This document shows, one piece after another, positions 21,632 to 31,376 of a stretch of 64,000 nucleotides of DNA. A model generated the notes under the pieces. It worked only from the letters and a program-made list of their open reading frames with translations, ran no database searches and was not told the origin of the DNA. Numbering within the stretch: the stretch's first letter is position 1; each line of letters begins with the position of its first letter. Origin of the DNA: an uncultured Ignavibacteria bacterium (GTDB lineage Bacteria > Bacteroidota > Ignavibacteria > Kapaibacteriales > Kapaibacteriaceae); contig CAJAIA010000035.1 in NCBI GenBank assembly GCA_903939735.1, positions 44,794 to 108,793 of the forward strand, written 5' to 3'. A program made the translations under genes and the position numbers.

Positions 21632-21706
21632 CGACCCCGCATGTCGGGGTCGGTCGTAGGGTTCTCACACGCTGAAGCTCTACGACCGATGTGTGGTCTC
21701 CACACG
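21632..21706 (+). promoter_or_regulatory. structured atpE-atpF intercistronic region (three inverted repeats)
   Basis: CGACCCCG-CATGT-CGGGGTCG; CGGTCGTAG...CTACGACCG; GTGTGG-TCT-CCACAC. Confidence 0.6.
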
Positions 21707-21755
21707 TCGAATGATTCACGACGTCCTTCCTTCACTCTGTAATTCTCGTCCTGCC

Positions 21756-22250
21756 ATGCCTTCATTTCTTGAGATGAGCCCGGGTCTGATCATTTGGACC
21801 CTTGTCAACTTCTCCATCTTCGTGTTCATCATCGCGAAGTTCTTCTACAAGCCAATGCGCGCTGGTCTTGAAGCACGCGAACAAACGATTGCCAACGCAA
21901 TCGCGAATGCTGAGAAGGCTAATGCTGAAGCAGTGAAGATCCTTGCCGAAAGCAAGGAGCGTATCGCTGGTGCGCAGCAGGAGATGATGGCAATCGTACG
22001 TGAAGGCAAGGCACAAGCAGAGGCAATGGTGCGCAAGGCTGGGGACGATGCCGAAGCAGTGAAGCAGCAGAAGCTTGTTGAGTCGCAGCGCGAGATCGAG
22101 CGCCAGAAGGACGAGGCTATCAAGCAACTCCGCGCTGAAGTAGCAACACTCGTTGTGGATGCAACAGAGAAGCTTCTCGGCCGCAATCTCCAGGGCGACG
22201 ATCACAAGCGCATCGTCGAAGGTTACGTCAACGAACTCTCGAAGAACTAA
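21756..22250 (+). CDS. atpF: F0F1 ATP synthase subunit b
   Basis: MPSFLEMSPGLIIWTLVNFSIFVFIIAKFFYKPM then long charged helix. Confidence 0.93.
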   Translation: MPSFLEMSPGLIIWTLVNFSIFVFIIAKFFYKPMRAGLEAREQTIANAIANAEKANAEAVKILAESKERIAGAQQEMMAIVREGKAQAEAMVRKAGDDAEAVKQQKLVESQREIERQKDEAIKQLRAEVATLVVDATEKLLGRNLQGDDHKRIVEGYVNELSKN

Positions 22251-22790
22251 ATGTCAACTCTGAAGATTGCACGCCGTTACGCGAAGTCAGTACTCGAAAC
22301 GGCGATCGAACATAAGATCGAGGATGTTGTTGCGCAGGATCTCGCATCGATCGACGCGTTGGGCGCATCGTCGGCAGACTTCCGCGCAATGATGCGGAGT
22401 CCGATCATTGACGCTGATGTGAAGATCTCCGTGCTGAAGGAAGCGCTGAGTTCATCTGTCCATACGTTGACGATGGAATTCCTGAAGCTGATCATCACCA
22501 AGGGTCGTGGCGATCTCTGGCGCGAAATCGCGATGGAGTACCGCGCATTGTTGGACAATCGCAAGAACATCGAACGTGTTCGCATTACATCGGCCGTTGA
22601 GATGGGCGCCCCAGAGCGCTCGCAACTCGAGTCGGCGTTGAGCGCACGACTAAAGAAAACTATCCTGGCAACGTACGACACTGATCCAACCATCCTTGGT
22701 GGTGCGGTGGTCCGTGTTGGTGATCAGGTGCTTGATGGATCGATTCGCCATCAGCTGCATGTCCTCAAGGACAAGCTGGCTGTAGCGTAA
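22251..22790 (+). CDS. atpH: F0F1 ATP synthase subunit delta
   Basis: ARRYAKSVLETAIEH...TILGGAVVRVGDQVLDGSIRHQL. Confidence 0.94.
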   Translation: MSTLKIARRYAKSVLETAIEHKIEDVVAQDLASIDALGASSADFRAMMRSPIIDADVKISVLKEALSSSVHTLTMEFLKLIITKGRGDLWREIAMEYRALLDNRKNIERVRITSAVEMGAPERSQLESALSARLKKTILATYDTDPTILGGAVVRVGDQVLDGSIRHQLHVLKDKLAVA

Positions 22791-22833
22791 TCACACACTT
22801 ACGACGTGAACAAACTCTAAAGGATTCAATCGC

Positions 22834-24384
22834 ATGTCTGAAGTTCGTCCAGATGAAATCTCCGCGATTCTTCGTCGCCAGTTGACGGGATTCGAAAAGG
22901 AGACGGATGTATATGAAGTGGGTACCGTCCTCCAAATCGGTGACGGTGTAGCGCGTGTGTATGGTCTCACAAACGTGATGGCCTCTGAGCTCGTGGAGTT
23001 CCCGAATGGCGTCGTTGGCATGGTTCTCAACCTTGAAGAGGACAATGTTGGTTGCGTGTTGTTCGGTGATGACTCACTTGTGAAGGAAGGCGATCAAGCA
23101 CGCCGCACGGGCCGCATTGCGTCGGTACCGGTTGGTGAAGGCCTGATCGGTCGCGTTGTTGATCCGCTCGGTCGTCCGATCGACGGCAAGGGTCCGATCA
23201 AGGAGTCGAAGTTCTATCCGATTGAGCGCAAGGCTCTCGGTGTGATCGATCGCCAGCCAGTTACGCAGCCGCTGCAAACGGGTATCAAGGCGATTGACTC
23301 GCTCATTCCAATCGGTCGCGGTCAGCGTGAGTTGATCATTGGTGACCGTCAGACAGGTAAGACGGTTGTTGCACTTGATGCAATCATCAACCAAAAGTAC
23401 ACGCACACACCAGAGGCAGCAGCGCAGGGTATCGAACCTGTGTACTGTATCTACGTTGCGATCGGACAAAAGGGCTCGACTGTCGCTAACGTGGTATCGA
23501 CGCTCGAGAAGTACGGTGCTATGGCGTACACAACAGTTGTGAGCGCTTCTGCATCCGACCCAGCACCACTCCAGTTCATCGCGCCATATTCTGGCTGCTC
23601 GATGGGCGAGTACTTCCGTGATTCAGGTCGTCACGCACTCGTGGTGTATGATGATCTTTCCAAGCAAGCTGCGTCGTACCGTCAGGTGTCGCTCCTTCTG
23701 CGCCGTCCGCCAGGACGTGAAGCGTATCCGGGCGACGTGTTCTATCTCCACTCACGTCTGCTGGAACGCGCTGCAAAGCTCAGCGATGCGCTCGGCGGCG
23801 GGTCGCTCACAGCACTTCCTGTGATTGAAACGCAAGCTGGTGACGTATCTGCATACATCCCGACGAACGTGATCTCTATCACCGACGGTCAGATCTACCT
23901 CGAGCCAAGCTTGTTCAACGCTGGTGTTCGTCCAGCTCTGAACGTTGGTATCTCGGTGTCACGTGTGGGTGGTAACGCTCAGATCAAGGCGATGAAGAAG
24001 GTGTCTGGTCCACTCAAGCTCGACCTTGCGCAATACCGTGCGCTTGAGGCATTTGCTCGTTTCGGATCTGACCTCGATAAGACAACACTTCAGCAGCTCC
24101 GCCGCGGCGCACGTCTGCTGGAAGTGATGAAGCAGCCACAGTACTCACCAGTTCCGGTCGAAGATCAGATCGTTGTGATCTATGCAGCTTCAACTGGTTT
24201 CATGGATGAGTTGCCAGTGGAAAGCATCAAGAAGTACGAAACAGAGTTGCTTGAGTTCGTGCACGCTGGCCATGCGAACATCATCGAAGGCTTGCGCACA
24301 CAGAAGGCACTCACAGACGACATCGTTGCAAATCTCAACGCTGCATTGAAGAGCTTTACTGAGCGCTTCGCTGCTGCACTCTAA
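22834..24384 (+). CDS. atpA: F0F1 ATP synthase subunit alpha
   Basis: [66 protein letters not shown]. Confidence 0.98.
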   Translation: MSEVRPDEISAILRRQLTGFEKETDVYEVGTVLQIGDGVARVYGLTNVMASELVEFPNGVVGMVLNLEEDNVGCVLFGDDSLVKEGDQARRTGRIASVPVGEGLIGRVVDPLGRPIDGKGPIKESKFYPIERKALGVIDRQPVTQPLQTGIKAIDSLIPIGRGQRELIIGDRQTGKTVVALDAIINQKYTHTPEAAAQGIEPVYCIYVAIGQKGSTVANVVSTLEKYGAMAYTTVVSASASDPAPLQFIAPYSGCSMGEYFRDSGRHALVVYDDLSKQAASYRQVSLLLRRPPGREAYPGDVFYLHSRLLERAAKLSDALGGGSLTALPVIETQAGDVSAYIPTNVISITDGQIYLEPSLFNAGVRPALNVGISVSRVGGNAQIKAMKKVSGPLKLDLAQYRALEAFARFGSDLDKTTLQQLRRGARLLEVMKQPQYSPVPVEDQIVVIYAASTGFMDELPVESIKKYETELLEFVHAGHANIIEGLRTQKALTDDIVANLNAALKSFTERFAAAL

Positions 24385-24398
24385 ATCCAGGAAACGCA

Positions 24399-25361
24399 AT
24401 GATCATCCTTACTGGCGGGGCAGGCTTCATCGGAAGCTGCATGTTGGCATCGCTCAATGCCGCCGGACGCGAGGATGTACTTGTTGTGGATTCGCTTGGA
24501 ACGGGAAGCAAGTGGAAGAATCTTGTGGACCGATCGTTCATTGGCATTGTTAGCAAGCAGGAATTCAGGGATATGATGGCCGTTGGCGACGTCGATGACG
24601 ACGTCGAGGCCATCATCCACTTGGGCGCATGTTCGTCGACAACGGAAACGGATGCCGACTATCTGTACGATAACAACTACCGCTACAGCGTTGATGTAGC
24701 GGAGTTCGCAGCAGAAGTCGGTGCACGATTCATCTACGCGAGCAGCGCTGCTACCTACGGTGATGGATTGCGTGGGTACGCCGACACATCAACAGATCTA
24801 CGTCCGTTGAACATGTATGGCTACTCGAAGCATCTGTTTGATCAGTGGGTGCGGAATCATGGATACGATGCGTCATGCGTCGGACTCAAGTTCTTCAACG
24901 TGTTTGGTCCGAACGAGTACCACAAGGGTGCAATGGCCAGCATGGTATCGAAGGCCGTTACGCAGATCGCCGAAACAGGATCTGTAACGCTGTTTTCGAG
25001 CACTGATCAACGGTTCGGTGATGGCGGACAGATGCGCGACTTCATTTACGTGAAGGACGTGTGCGATGTGATGATGAAGCTCCTTGATCGGCACGACGTC
25101 AATGGTGTTCTCAATCTGGGAACCGGCGTTGCGCGATCATGGAACGACTTGATGCTGGCTGTGTTTGCAGCCATGGATCGCACACCGCAGATCTCATACA
25201 TCGATATGCCGGACGGTCTCGCCAAGCAGTATCAGAACTACACCCAAGCAGATATGTCAACGCTGCAGGCAGCAATGCCCGACGTTGCCTTTGGATCCCT
25301 CGAAGAAACTGTTGCTGACTATGTCCGAGGATACCTCCTCAAGGACTGGCCGTATTTGTGA
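24399..25361 (+). CDS. hldD: ADP-glyceromanno-heptose 6-epimerase
   Basis: MIILTGGAGFIGSCMLASLNAAGREDVLVVDSLGTGSKWKNL; YGYSKHLFDQWV; FNVFGPNEYHKGAMASMV; GDGGQMRDFIYVKDV. Confidence 0.92.
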   Translation: MIILTGGAGFIGSCMLASLNAAGREDVLVVDSLGTGSKWKNLVDRSFIGIVSKQEFRDMMAVGDVDDDVEAIIHLGACSSTTETDADYLYDNNYRYSVDVAEFAAEVGARFIYASSAATYGDGLRGYADTSTDLRPLNMYGYSKHLFDQWVRNHGYDASCVGLKFFNVFGPNEYHKGAMASMVSKAVTQIAETGSVTLFSSTDQRFGDGGQMRDFIYVKDVCDVMMKLLDRHDVNGVLNLGTGVARSWNDLMLAVFAAMDRTPQISYIDMPDGLAKQYQNYTQADMSTLQAAMPDVAFGSLEETVADYVRGYLLKDWPYL

Positions 25362-25390
25362 ACCTCAATTGACGAGAACGGAAGATTTGG

Positions 25391-26272
25391 ATGGCAACAC
25401 TACGCGAAACACGGGACCGCATTACGTCGGTTAAGAACACGTCGAAGATCACCCAAGCGATGAGCATGGTGGCAACGGCAAAGCTGCGTCGTGCGCAGGA
25501 TGCGATCACGGCTGCACGCCCGTTCGCGCAACAAGTCCAGAAGATTCTGGGCAACCTTGCCATGGCCGACAGTGAGTTCGTGCATCCGTTCTTCGAAACA
25601 CGCAAGACCGTGAGCTCGATTGCCATCGTCGCGGTTTCGTCTGATCGTGGTTTGTGCGGTGCGTTCAACACGAACATGTTGCGCGTTCTTTCGGCTCGTA
25701 TTGCTTCGCTTCAGGAAGAGTATCCTGGTGTCACGATCAACGTTATCCCTGTTGGAAAGCGCTCGGTCAATGCAGCAAAGAAAGCGCCGCAACCGGTCGT
25801 GCAGGAATTCAACGATGTGTTCGGAAAGCTCAGCTACGATACGGCCGTCGATATTGCCGATCTCGTTTCGAACGGCTTCCTGATGCAGAACTTCGACCGT
25901 GTCGAGATCGTCTACAACGAGTTCGTTACGGTGATGCGCCAGGAAGTGCGCACGATGCAACTCCTGCCAATCGTTCCCGATGCATCTGCGCAATCGACGA
26001 AGCAGTCGGTTGACTACATCTTCGAACCATCACGCGCCGACATTCTCGATACGCTGCTTCCGATGTATATCAAGCTGCAAGTATGGCGCACATTGCTCGA
26101 CTCAAATGCTGCGGAACATGCGGCACGTCGTATGGCAATGGAGAACGCTACAACCAACGCTCGCGATCTTATCAAGTCGCTCCAGCTGATCTATAACCGT
26201 GAACGCCAAGCAGCGATCACAAAGGAGATGTTGGAAATCGTTGGTGGTGCAGAGGCACTCTCGAGTAACTAA
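25391..26272 (+). CDS. atpG: F0F1 ATP synthase subunit gamma
   Basis: MATLRETRDRITSVKNTSKITQAMSMVATAKLRRAQ; SSDRGLCGAFNTN; RRMAMENATTNARDLIKSLQLIYNRERQAAITKEMLEIVGGAEAL. Confidence 0.97.
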   Translation: MATLRETRDRITSVKNTSKITQAMSMVATAKLRRAQDAITAARPFAQQVQKILGNLAMADSEFVHPFFETRKTVSSIAIVAVSSDRGLCGAFNTNMLRVLSARIASLQEEYPGVTINVIPVGKRSVNAAKKAPQPVVQEFNDVFGKLSYDTAVDIADLVSNGFLMQNFDRVEIVYNEFVTVMRQEVRTMQLLPIVPDASAQSTKQSVDYIFEPSRADILDTLLPMYIKLQVWRTLLDSNAAEHAARRMAMENATTNARDLIKSLQLIYNRERQAAITKEMLEIVGGAEALSSN

Positions 26273-26285
26273 CACGAGTACTGGG

Positions 26286-26795
26286 ATGACTGATCGTCTG
26301 CCATTGATGTCACGGCAAGGGGCTATCCTGGCCATCATCATGGTGGGCGTGATCTATGCGCTGATCAGTATTGGTGCTGATAGCGAGGTTAATCCGTATG
26401 CTGCTTCGTATCAGTCACGGATTGGGCTGTACGCAGAGAAACGTGACTCACTCAATAAGCGTCGTCAGATGAGCGAGCGTATGTTCGCGCGTCACGTCGC
26501 AAACTTTGAGATCCCACAGTACATCGCACCACGGTTGCGATCAACCGATACGTTGCTCCTGCCCCCTATGTCGTATGGCAATCGGTACATGCGCGATAAC
26601 GCATACTGGACCGATCCGCGATTCTTCACGTGGATGGTCGGATTCCATAACGTGATCCCATGGAACGATGCTGCACGCCGTTCCCAAGCGAATGCGTACA
26701 TCGTGCTCGAGCCAAACATGATTTGGATCGCACGGCGGGGTAGTCGCAACATCAACATCGATTCGTTGCTCACAGAGTATGGGCGTGCGCAATGA
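26286..26795 (+). CDS. hypothetical membrane-anchored protein
   Basis: N-terminal TM (GAILAIIMVGVIYALISIG); ATGA overlap with next gene. Confidence 0.6.
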   Translation: MTDRLPLMSRQGAILAIIMVGVIYALISIGADSEVNPYAASYQSRIGLYAEKRDSLNKRRQMSERMFARHVANFEIPQYIAPRLRSTDTLLLPPMSYGNRYMRDNAYWTDPRFFTWMVGFHNVIPWNDAARRSQANAYIVLEPNMIWIARRGSRNINIDSLLTEYGRAQ

Positions 26796-28165
26796 CGACA
26801 ACACTCTCACTCGTGCTTACGCTGGTGCTCCAGCTCGCGTCCGGACTCGGCGTTATCGCGTTGTTGCGTCCACGTGTTACGCGTAGCGCTGCGATTCCAA
26901 CTGCCGTTCTTGTGGGCATGTTCATGCACACAGTAGTGCTCTTCCTGTTCGCACTTGCGTCGGTGGAGATTACACGGAGTGTGGGTATGATCACTGCCGT
27001 GATTGCTGGTGCACTGCCGAACCTCTTCTGGCCACGCGTTGTGCAATCGTACAAGCAATGGCTACGCACACCAACGTGGTCGCTTTCACTTGCAGACATC
27101 GTCACGCTTGGCTTCGCAGCATATCTGGCGTACGCAGCATTCTGGGCTGCGTGGTACTGGCCAGTGACGCCGTTTGATGCTGTTGTTGGTATTGATCTTG
27201 TTGCGAAGACAGCGGTTGAGGATCATACGCTCGTCAATCGTGTCTTCACAGATCCGTTCCTTTCGCAGCATTTGTCGAACCAACCATTCTATGCTCCGTT
27301 CGCAATGCTGCTGCAGGTGATCTATCGTCTGATGGGCTATGCGCACGGACAACTCTGGGTTCCCATTGTTGCTGTGTGCTTCATGTGGATCACGTGGGTT
27401 GAACTGCGGCGAATGCTTCATCACGTTCTTGCCAACGTGCTGTGGCTCCTTTTGCTACTAACTCCGGAGATGCTTGGTTACACATATCTCGTGCAGACCG
27501 ACTATCTGAACGCTGCGATGTTTGTTCCAGGTGTGTTGTTGCTCTGGCGTGCATTGCGTGACGATGATCGAGGATCACTCTGGTTGTCGACGGTGTTCTT
27601 CGCTGCCGTGTGTTGGTCGCGTACCGACGGTATCATTCTTGTTGGGCTCGGATTGTGTGCGTCACTTCCGCTCATTGCACGCGCCACGTCCTGGAAACGC
27701 GCACTTACAACAGTCGGCATTCAGTCTGCCGTGATGGTTGGCGTCTTCGCGCTCTGGCATGTGCTCTTCTTCAACGCATATCTTCCGGTGCGTCCGTCAA
27801 CGTCCGACCAGTTGTTGGGCTTCGACATCGCTCGTGCAGGCACTGTTGCTGCGTCGCTCTTCACAAACGTCATTGCCGATGTCGACTATTGGGGTTGGAT
27901 CTTCATCATCTTTGCGGTGGTGATGGTTGCAAATCTTCTACGTGCACGTAAGCTCGAGCCCGTCCTTCCACTCGTGTGGATCGGTGCGTTACTTGTTGGG
28001 TTTATTCTCATCGGCACGATCTTCAGCGCAGCAATCGTTGAGCAAACGCTCCGTCGTGGTATCTTCAAGCTGGTGCCGCTGATCGTTGTAGCGGTAGCAG
28101 GAACGCAGCTGTTGCAAACAGCGTCTCGATATCTGACGAACTGGGAGGCTGGACGTACGTCCTGA
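26792..28165 (+). CDS. multi-pass membrane protein, possible GT39/ArnT-like glycosyltransferase
   Basis: About 10 hydrophobic segments; no diagnostic motif firmly recognised. Confidence 0.6.
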   Translation: MTTTLSLVLTLVLQLASGLGVIALLRPRVTRSAAIPTAVLVGMFMHTVVLFLFALASVEITRSVGMITAVIAGALPNLFWPRVVQSYKQWLRTPTWSLSLADIVTLGFAAYLAYAAFWAAWYWPVTPFDAVVGIDLVAKTAVEDHTLVNRVFTDPFLSQHLSNQPFYAPFAMLLQVIYRLMGYAHGQLWVPIVAVCFMWITWVELRRMLHHVLANVLWLLLLLTPEMLGYTYLVQTDYLNAAMFVPGVLLLWRALRDDDRGSLWLSTVFFAAVCWSRTDGIILVGLGLCASLPLIARATSWKRALTTVGIQSAVMVGVFALWHVLFFNAYLPVRPSTSDQLLGFDIARAGTVAASLFTNVIADVDYWGWIFIIFAVVMVANLLRARKLEPVLPLVWIGALLVGFILIGTIFSAAIVEQTLRRGIFKLVPLIVVAVAGTQLLQTASRYLTNWEAGRTS

Positions 28166-28169
28166 TGCG

Positions 28170-29015
28170 GTGATGCCAAAACTGCTCTACATCCTCGTTG
28201 CTTCGCTGGGAACATTTGTTGTTCTCATGACGGCGAGTGCTCTTCTCTCGCGCTTGTTCGCAGCACGATCCATCAAGCGCTTGATTCGCACCATCGGTAA
28301 GGACACACTTCCGAATGTATCGGCGGAACGACTGCGTGGATTGCCGGAGCCGATTCAGCGGTATCTGCGCTACGCGCTCAAGGATGAACATCCGAACATT
28401 CGATACGCTGTGTTGTCGCAACGTGCACGATTTCGGCACGGACCCAATCGTCCATGGTTTACGGTAACGGCAACTGAAGTGCTCTCTGGTATGGAGCCGG
28501 GATTCGTCTGGGAAGCACGTCTGCGTCACAACGCGTTTTGGTGGCGTACAGCAACCTTGAGCTATGTCAATGGTGTCGGACACGGTCACGTAAAACTCTA
28601 TGGTGCGCTTACGCTCTCGGAATACGAGGGCAAGGAAACTGACGCATCTATGTTGTTCCGAGTGCTCAGCGAATTGGTCTGGCTACCAACCGGATTACTT
28701 CCGACCAAGACGCTTCGCTGGGATGCGATTGATGCAACCTCGGCGCGCGCAACAATCGTCGATGGTGCAACGCGTGTGTCGGCAACCGTGCATGTGAACG
28801 AGCACGGACAGATTGATCGCATTGTTACGAATGACAAGTATCGTGATCACAAGAGTGGCTTTGAGCAAGCAACGTTTACACTCGTGTGCAAAGCATACGA
28901 GAATGTTGAAGGTGTGATGATCCCGACAGAGGTTGACTTTGTGTGGAACCTCGACAGTGGCGACTTTGAGTACGGACAGTTCCGTATTACGCGCGTGCGC
29001 TACGTGTACGCCTAA
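28170..29015 (+). CDS. DUF6544-like protein
   Basis: LPEPIQRYLRYAL...ARFRHGPNRPWFTVTATEVLSGMEPGFVWEARL...EGVMIPTEVDFVWNLDSGDFEYGQFRI. Confidence 0.6.
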   Translation: MMPKLLYILVASLGTFVVLMTASALLSRLFAARSIKRLIRTIGKDTLPNVSAERLRGLPEPIQRYLRYALKDEHPNIRYAVLSQRARFRHGPNRPWFTVTATEVLSGMEPGFVWEARLRHNAFWWRTATLSYVNGVGHGHVKLYGALTLSEYEGKETDASMLFRVLSELVWLPTGLLPTKTLRWDAIDATSARATIVDGATRVSATVHVNEHGQIDRIVTNDKYRDHKSGFEQATFTLVCKAYENVEGVMIPTEVDFVWNLDSGDFEYGQFRITRVRYVYA

Positions 29016-29021
29016 CGTGCA

Positions 29022-29948
29022 CTATGCTCCGCGCTGTGCGCGAAACCATGCGCGAGGAATCGACAAAACCTTTTGAAGCGTTGTCGTGCGTGCGCGACGC
29101 AGAAACACATTGTAGTCCATCGATTCGATGACACGCAGAATCTTGCGGTAGTTGATGCTCATCAAGTACACCGTTGTGCGGCTGTCGCGCTCGAGCATCG
29201 GCACGCCTACGTCTGATGATGTGTAGTAGGCTTCAGCGCGATTGGTATAGTCGCGCATCAGTGCGTGCAGCTGTGGAGTCCAACGACGTGTCATGATATC
29301 ATCTTCCGTCACACCATATGCACGGAGATCTTCGAGCGGAAGATAGATGCGTCCGCGGTCTGCATCTTCAGCGACATCGCGGAGAATGTTTGTGAGTTGC
29401 ATCGCGATGCCAAGTTCGATCGCATGTGCGAGAGCATCCTTCGACGTATAGCCAAAGATCTCCGACGTCATCAGTCCCACAACGGAGGCAACCTTATAGC
29501 AATACACATACAACTCATCAAACGTCTCGAAGCGTGTCACGATCGTATCCATCAACACACCTTCAATCAACTCATCAGGAAGGTTGCGTGGAATATGATA
29601 CGTCGAAAGCGTGTCTTCCCACGCTGTCAGAATTGCAGTCTTCGTTGGATCGTCGGCGCCTGATGACGGGAGCTGTTCGCCAGCGTACAATGCGTCGAGA
29701 TCGCTTCGCCATTGTGCGACCAGTGTTACTGCATGATCGCGTGTCACGTCTCCTTGCTCCATTGCTACATCGATAAGATCATCGACGTACCGACAGAATG
29801 CATACACAGCATAGCACGCATTGCGTTTGTGTGGAGCAATGAAGTGCGAGGCGAAGTAGAACGTCTTGGCGTGTGTGTACGTTACACGACGGCATACCTC
29901 GTATGCGTCGGCGATGGTAGGACGTTGAACTGATGAAGCAACACGCAC
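29022..29948 (-). CDS. squalene/phytoene synthase family protein
   Basis: RVTYTHAKTFYFASHFI, YAVYAFCRYVDDLID, IAMQLTNILRDVAEDADRGRIYLP; longer start at 30008 would overlap radA. Confidence 0.9.
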   Translation of the reverse strand: MRVASSVQRPTIADAYEVCRRVTYTHAKTFYFASHFIAPHKRNACYAVYAFCRYVDDLIDVAMEQGDVTRDHAVTLVAQWRSDLDALYAGEQLPSSGADDPTKTAILTAWEDTLSTYHIPRNLPDELIEGVLMDTIVTRFETFDELYVYCYKVASVVGLMTSEIFGYTSKDALAHAIELGIAMQLTNILRDVAEDADRGRIYLPLEDLRAYGVTEDDIMTRRWTPQLHALMRDYTNRAEAYYTSSDVGVPMLERDSRTTVYLMSINYRKILRVIESMDYNVFLRRARTTTLQKVLSIPRAWFRAQRGA

Positions 29949-29963
29949 GCAGGAAACATTCCC

Positions 29964-29971
29964 TAGCTTTG
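29964..29971 (+). promoter_or_regulatory. TAnnTTTG-type -7 box upstream of radA
   Basis: TAGCTTTG 23 nt upstream of radA ATG. Confidence 0.4.
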
Positions 29972-29994
29972 GATGAATCGAGGAATCACGACCA

Positions 29995-31359
29995 ATGAAG
30001 ATACGCACCGTCTATCGCTGTTCAAGCTGCGGCCACTCCGCTCCCAAATGGATGGGGCGATGTCCCGGCTGTGGCACATGGGAATCAATGATCGAAGAAG
30101 TTGATGCCACGTCAACGGCAAAAGGTACAGCCGCTAAACGTCGAGCGCAGGCGGTTGGCTCCGTGTTGTCGACACCGTTGTCGGACGTGCAGGCAGATCA
30201 AGCGCAACGCATACCGACAGGAATGGTTGAGTTAGATCGTGTGCTCGGTGGCGGACTCATGCCGGGAAGTATCGTGTTGGTTGGTGGTGATCCTGGCATG
30301 GGCAAGAGTACGCTCATGCTGCAACTCGCAGCGTATGCAGGATCGCTTGCAGCAGAACGACCATGCTTGTATGTGACCGGTGAGGAAAGTCTCCATCAGA
30401 TCAAGCAGCGTGCAGAACGTCTTGGAATTTCTGCCAACGGCATCGTCGCTGCATCGGAGACAAGCGTTGAACGTATTGCAGCATTGATTGAGCATACGTC
30501 GCCATCGCTCGTCGTTGTTGATTCTGTGCAGACCATCACAACAGATCTTCTCGAGTCGTCGGCAGGAAGTGTTGCGCAGGTGCGAGAGTGTACCTCAGTG
30601 CTCACACGCATTGCAAAGCGCAGTGGCATTCCGATCATCATCATCGGTCATGTCACGAAGGACGGCATGATTGCCGGACCCAAGGTGCTCGAGCACATGG
30701 TTGATGCAGTGTTGCAATTCGAAGGTGAAGGCACGTATTCATATCGCGTATTGCGTGCACTCAAGAATCGCTACGGATCGACCAACGAACTTGGTGTGTT
30801 CGACATGACGTCTACCGGACTCCGTGAAGTACACAATCCGAGTGAAGTGCTCCTTAGCAATCGAAATGCAAACGAACCCGGCACAGCAGTCGTTGCCGTC
30901 ATCGAAGGTACACGTCCATTGCTCATCGAAGTGCAGGCACTCGTATCACCCACGGGCTTTAGCATGCCGCAGCGTGTGAGCACCGGTTACGATGCAAAGC
31001 GCTTGCAGATGATTCTTGCCGTTCTTGAGAAACGCGGTGGCGTACAGGTTCGGCAGAGCGACGTGTTCGTCAACGTTGCCGGAGGTATTGCCGTGCAGGA
31101 TCCCGCGATCGACCTCGGTGTGGCGGTTGCCATCACGAGTTCGATCATGGACAAACCCATTCCCAACGGCGTGGCCTTTGTCGGAGAGCTTGGACTTACC
31201 GGCGAGGTGCGCCGGGTAGCGTACCTGGAGCAACGCGTATCGGAGGCGGTACGTCTCGGACTCGACCAGATTTACGCGCCAAAGTCGGGTGATGCCAAGC
31301 TCTCAAACGTCGTCCCCGTTGAACGTCTTTCGCCAGTACTCGCAGCATTGTTTGGGTAG
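29995..31359 (+). CDS. radA: DNA repair protein RadA
   Basis: YRCSSCGHSAPKWMGRCPGCGTWESM zinc finger, GGDPGMGKSTLMLQLA, LKNRYGSTNELGVFDM, C-terminal Lon-like domain. Confidence 0.97.
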   Translation: MKIRTVYRCSSCGHSAPKWMGRCPGCGTWESMIEEVDATSTAKGTAAKRRAQAVGSVLSTPLSDVQADQAQRIPTGMVELDRVLGGGLMPGSIVLVGGDPGMGKSTLMLQLAAYAGSLAAERPCLYVTGEESLHQIKQRAERLGISANGIVAASETSVERIAALIEHTSPSLVVVDSVQTITTDLLESSAGSVAQVRECTSVLTRIAKRSGIPIIIIGHVTKDGMIAGPKVLEHMVDAVLQFEGEGTYSYRVLRALKNRYGSTNELGVFDMTSTGLREVHNPSEVLLSNRNANEPGTAVVAVIEGTRPLLIEVQALVSPTGFSMPQRVSTGYDAKRLQMILAVLEKRGGVQVRQSDVFVNVAGGIAVQDPAIDLGVAVAITSSIMDKPIPNGVAFVGELGLTGEVRRVAYLEQRVSEAVRLGLDQIYAPKSGDAKLSNVVPVERLSPVLAALFG

Positions 31360-31376
31360 GTTCGTAACTTGCCCCC

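Noticed and set aside
29949-30008. Longer N-terminus of the squalene/phytoene synthase (MRIFIGRDSSIHPK...)
   Set aside because: Overlaps the divergent radA start and its promoter box; a GTG at 29948 gives a more sensible start
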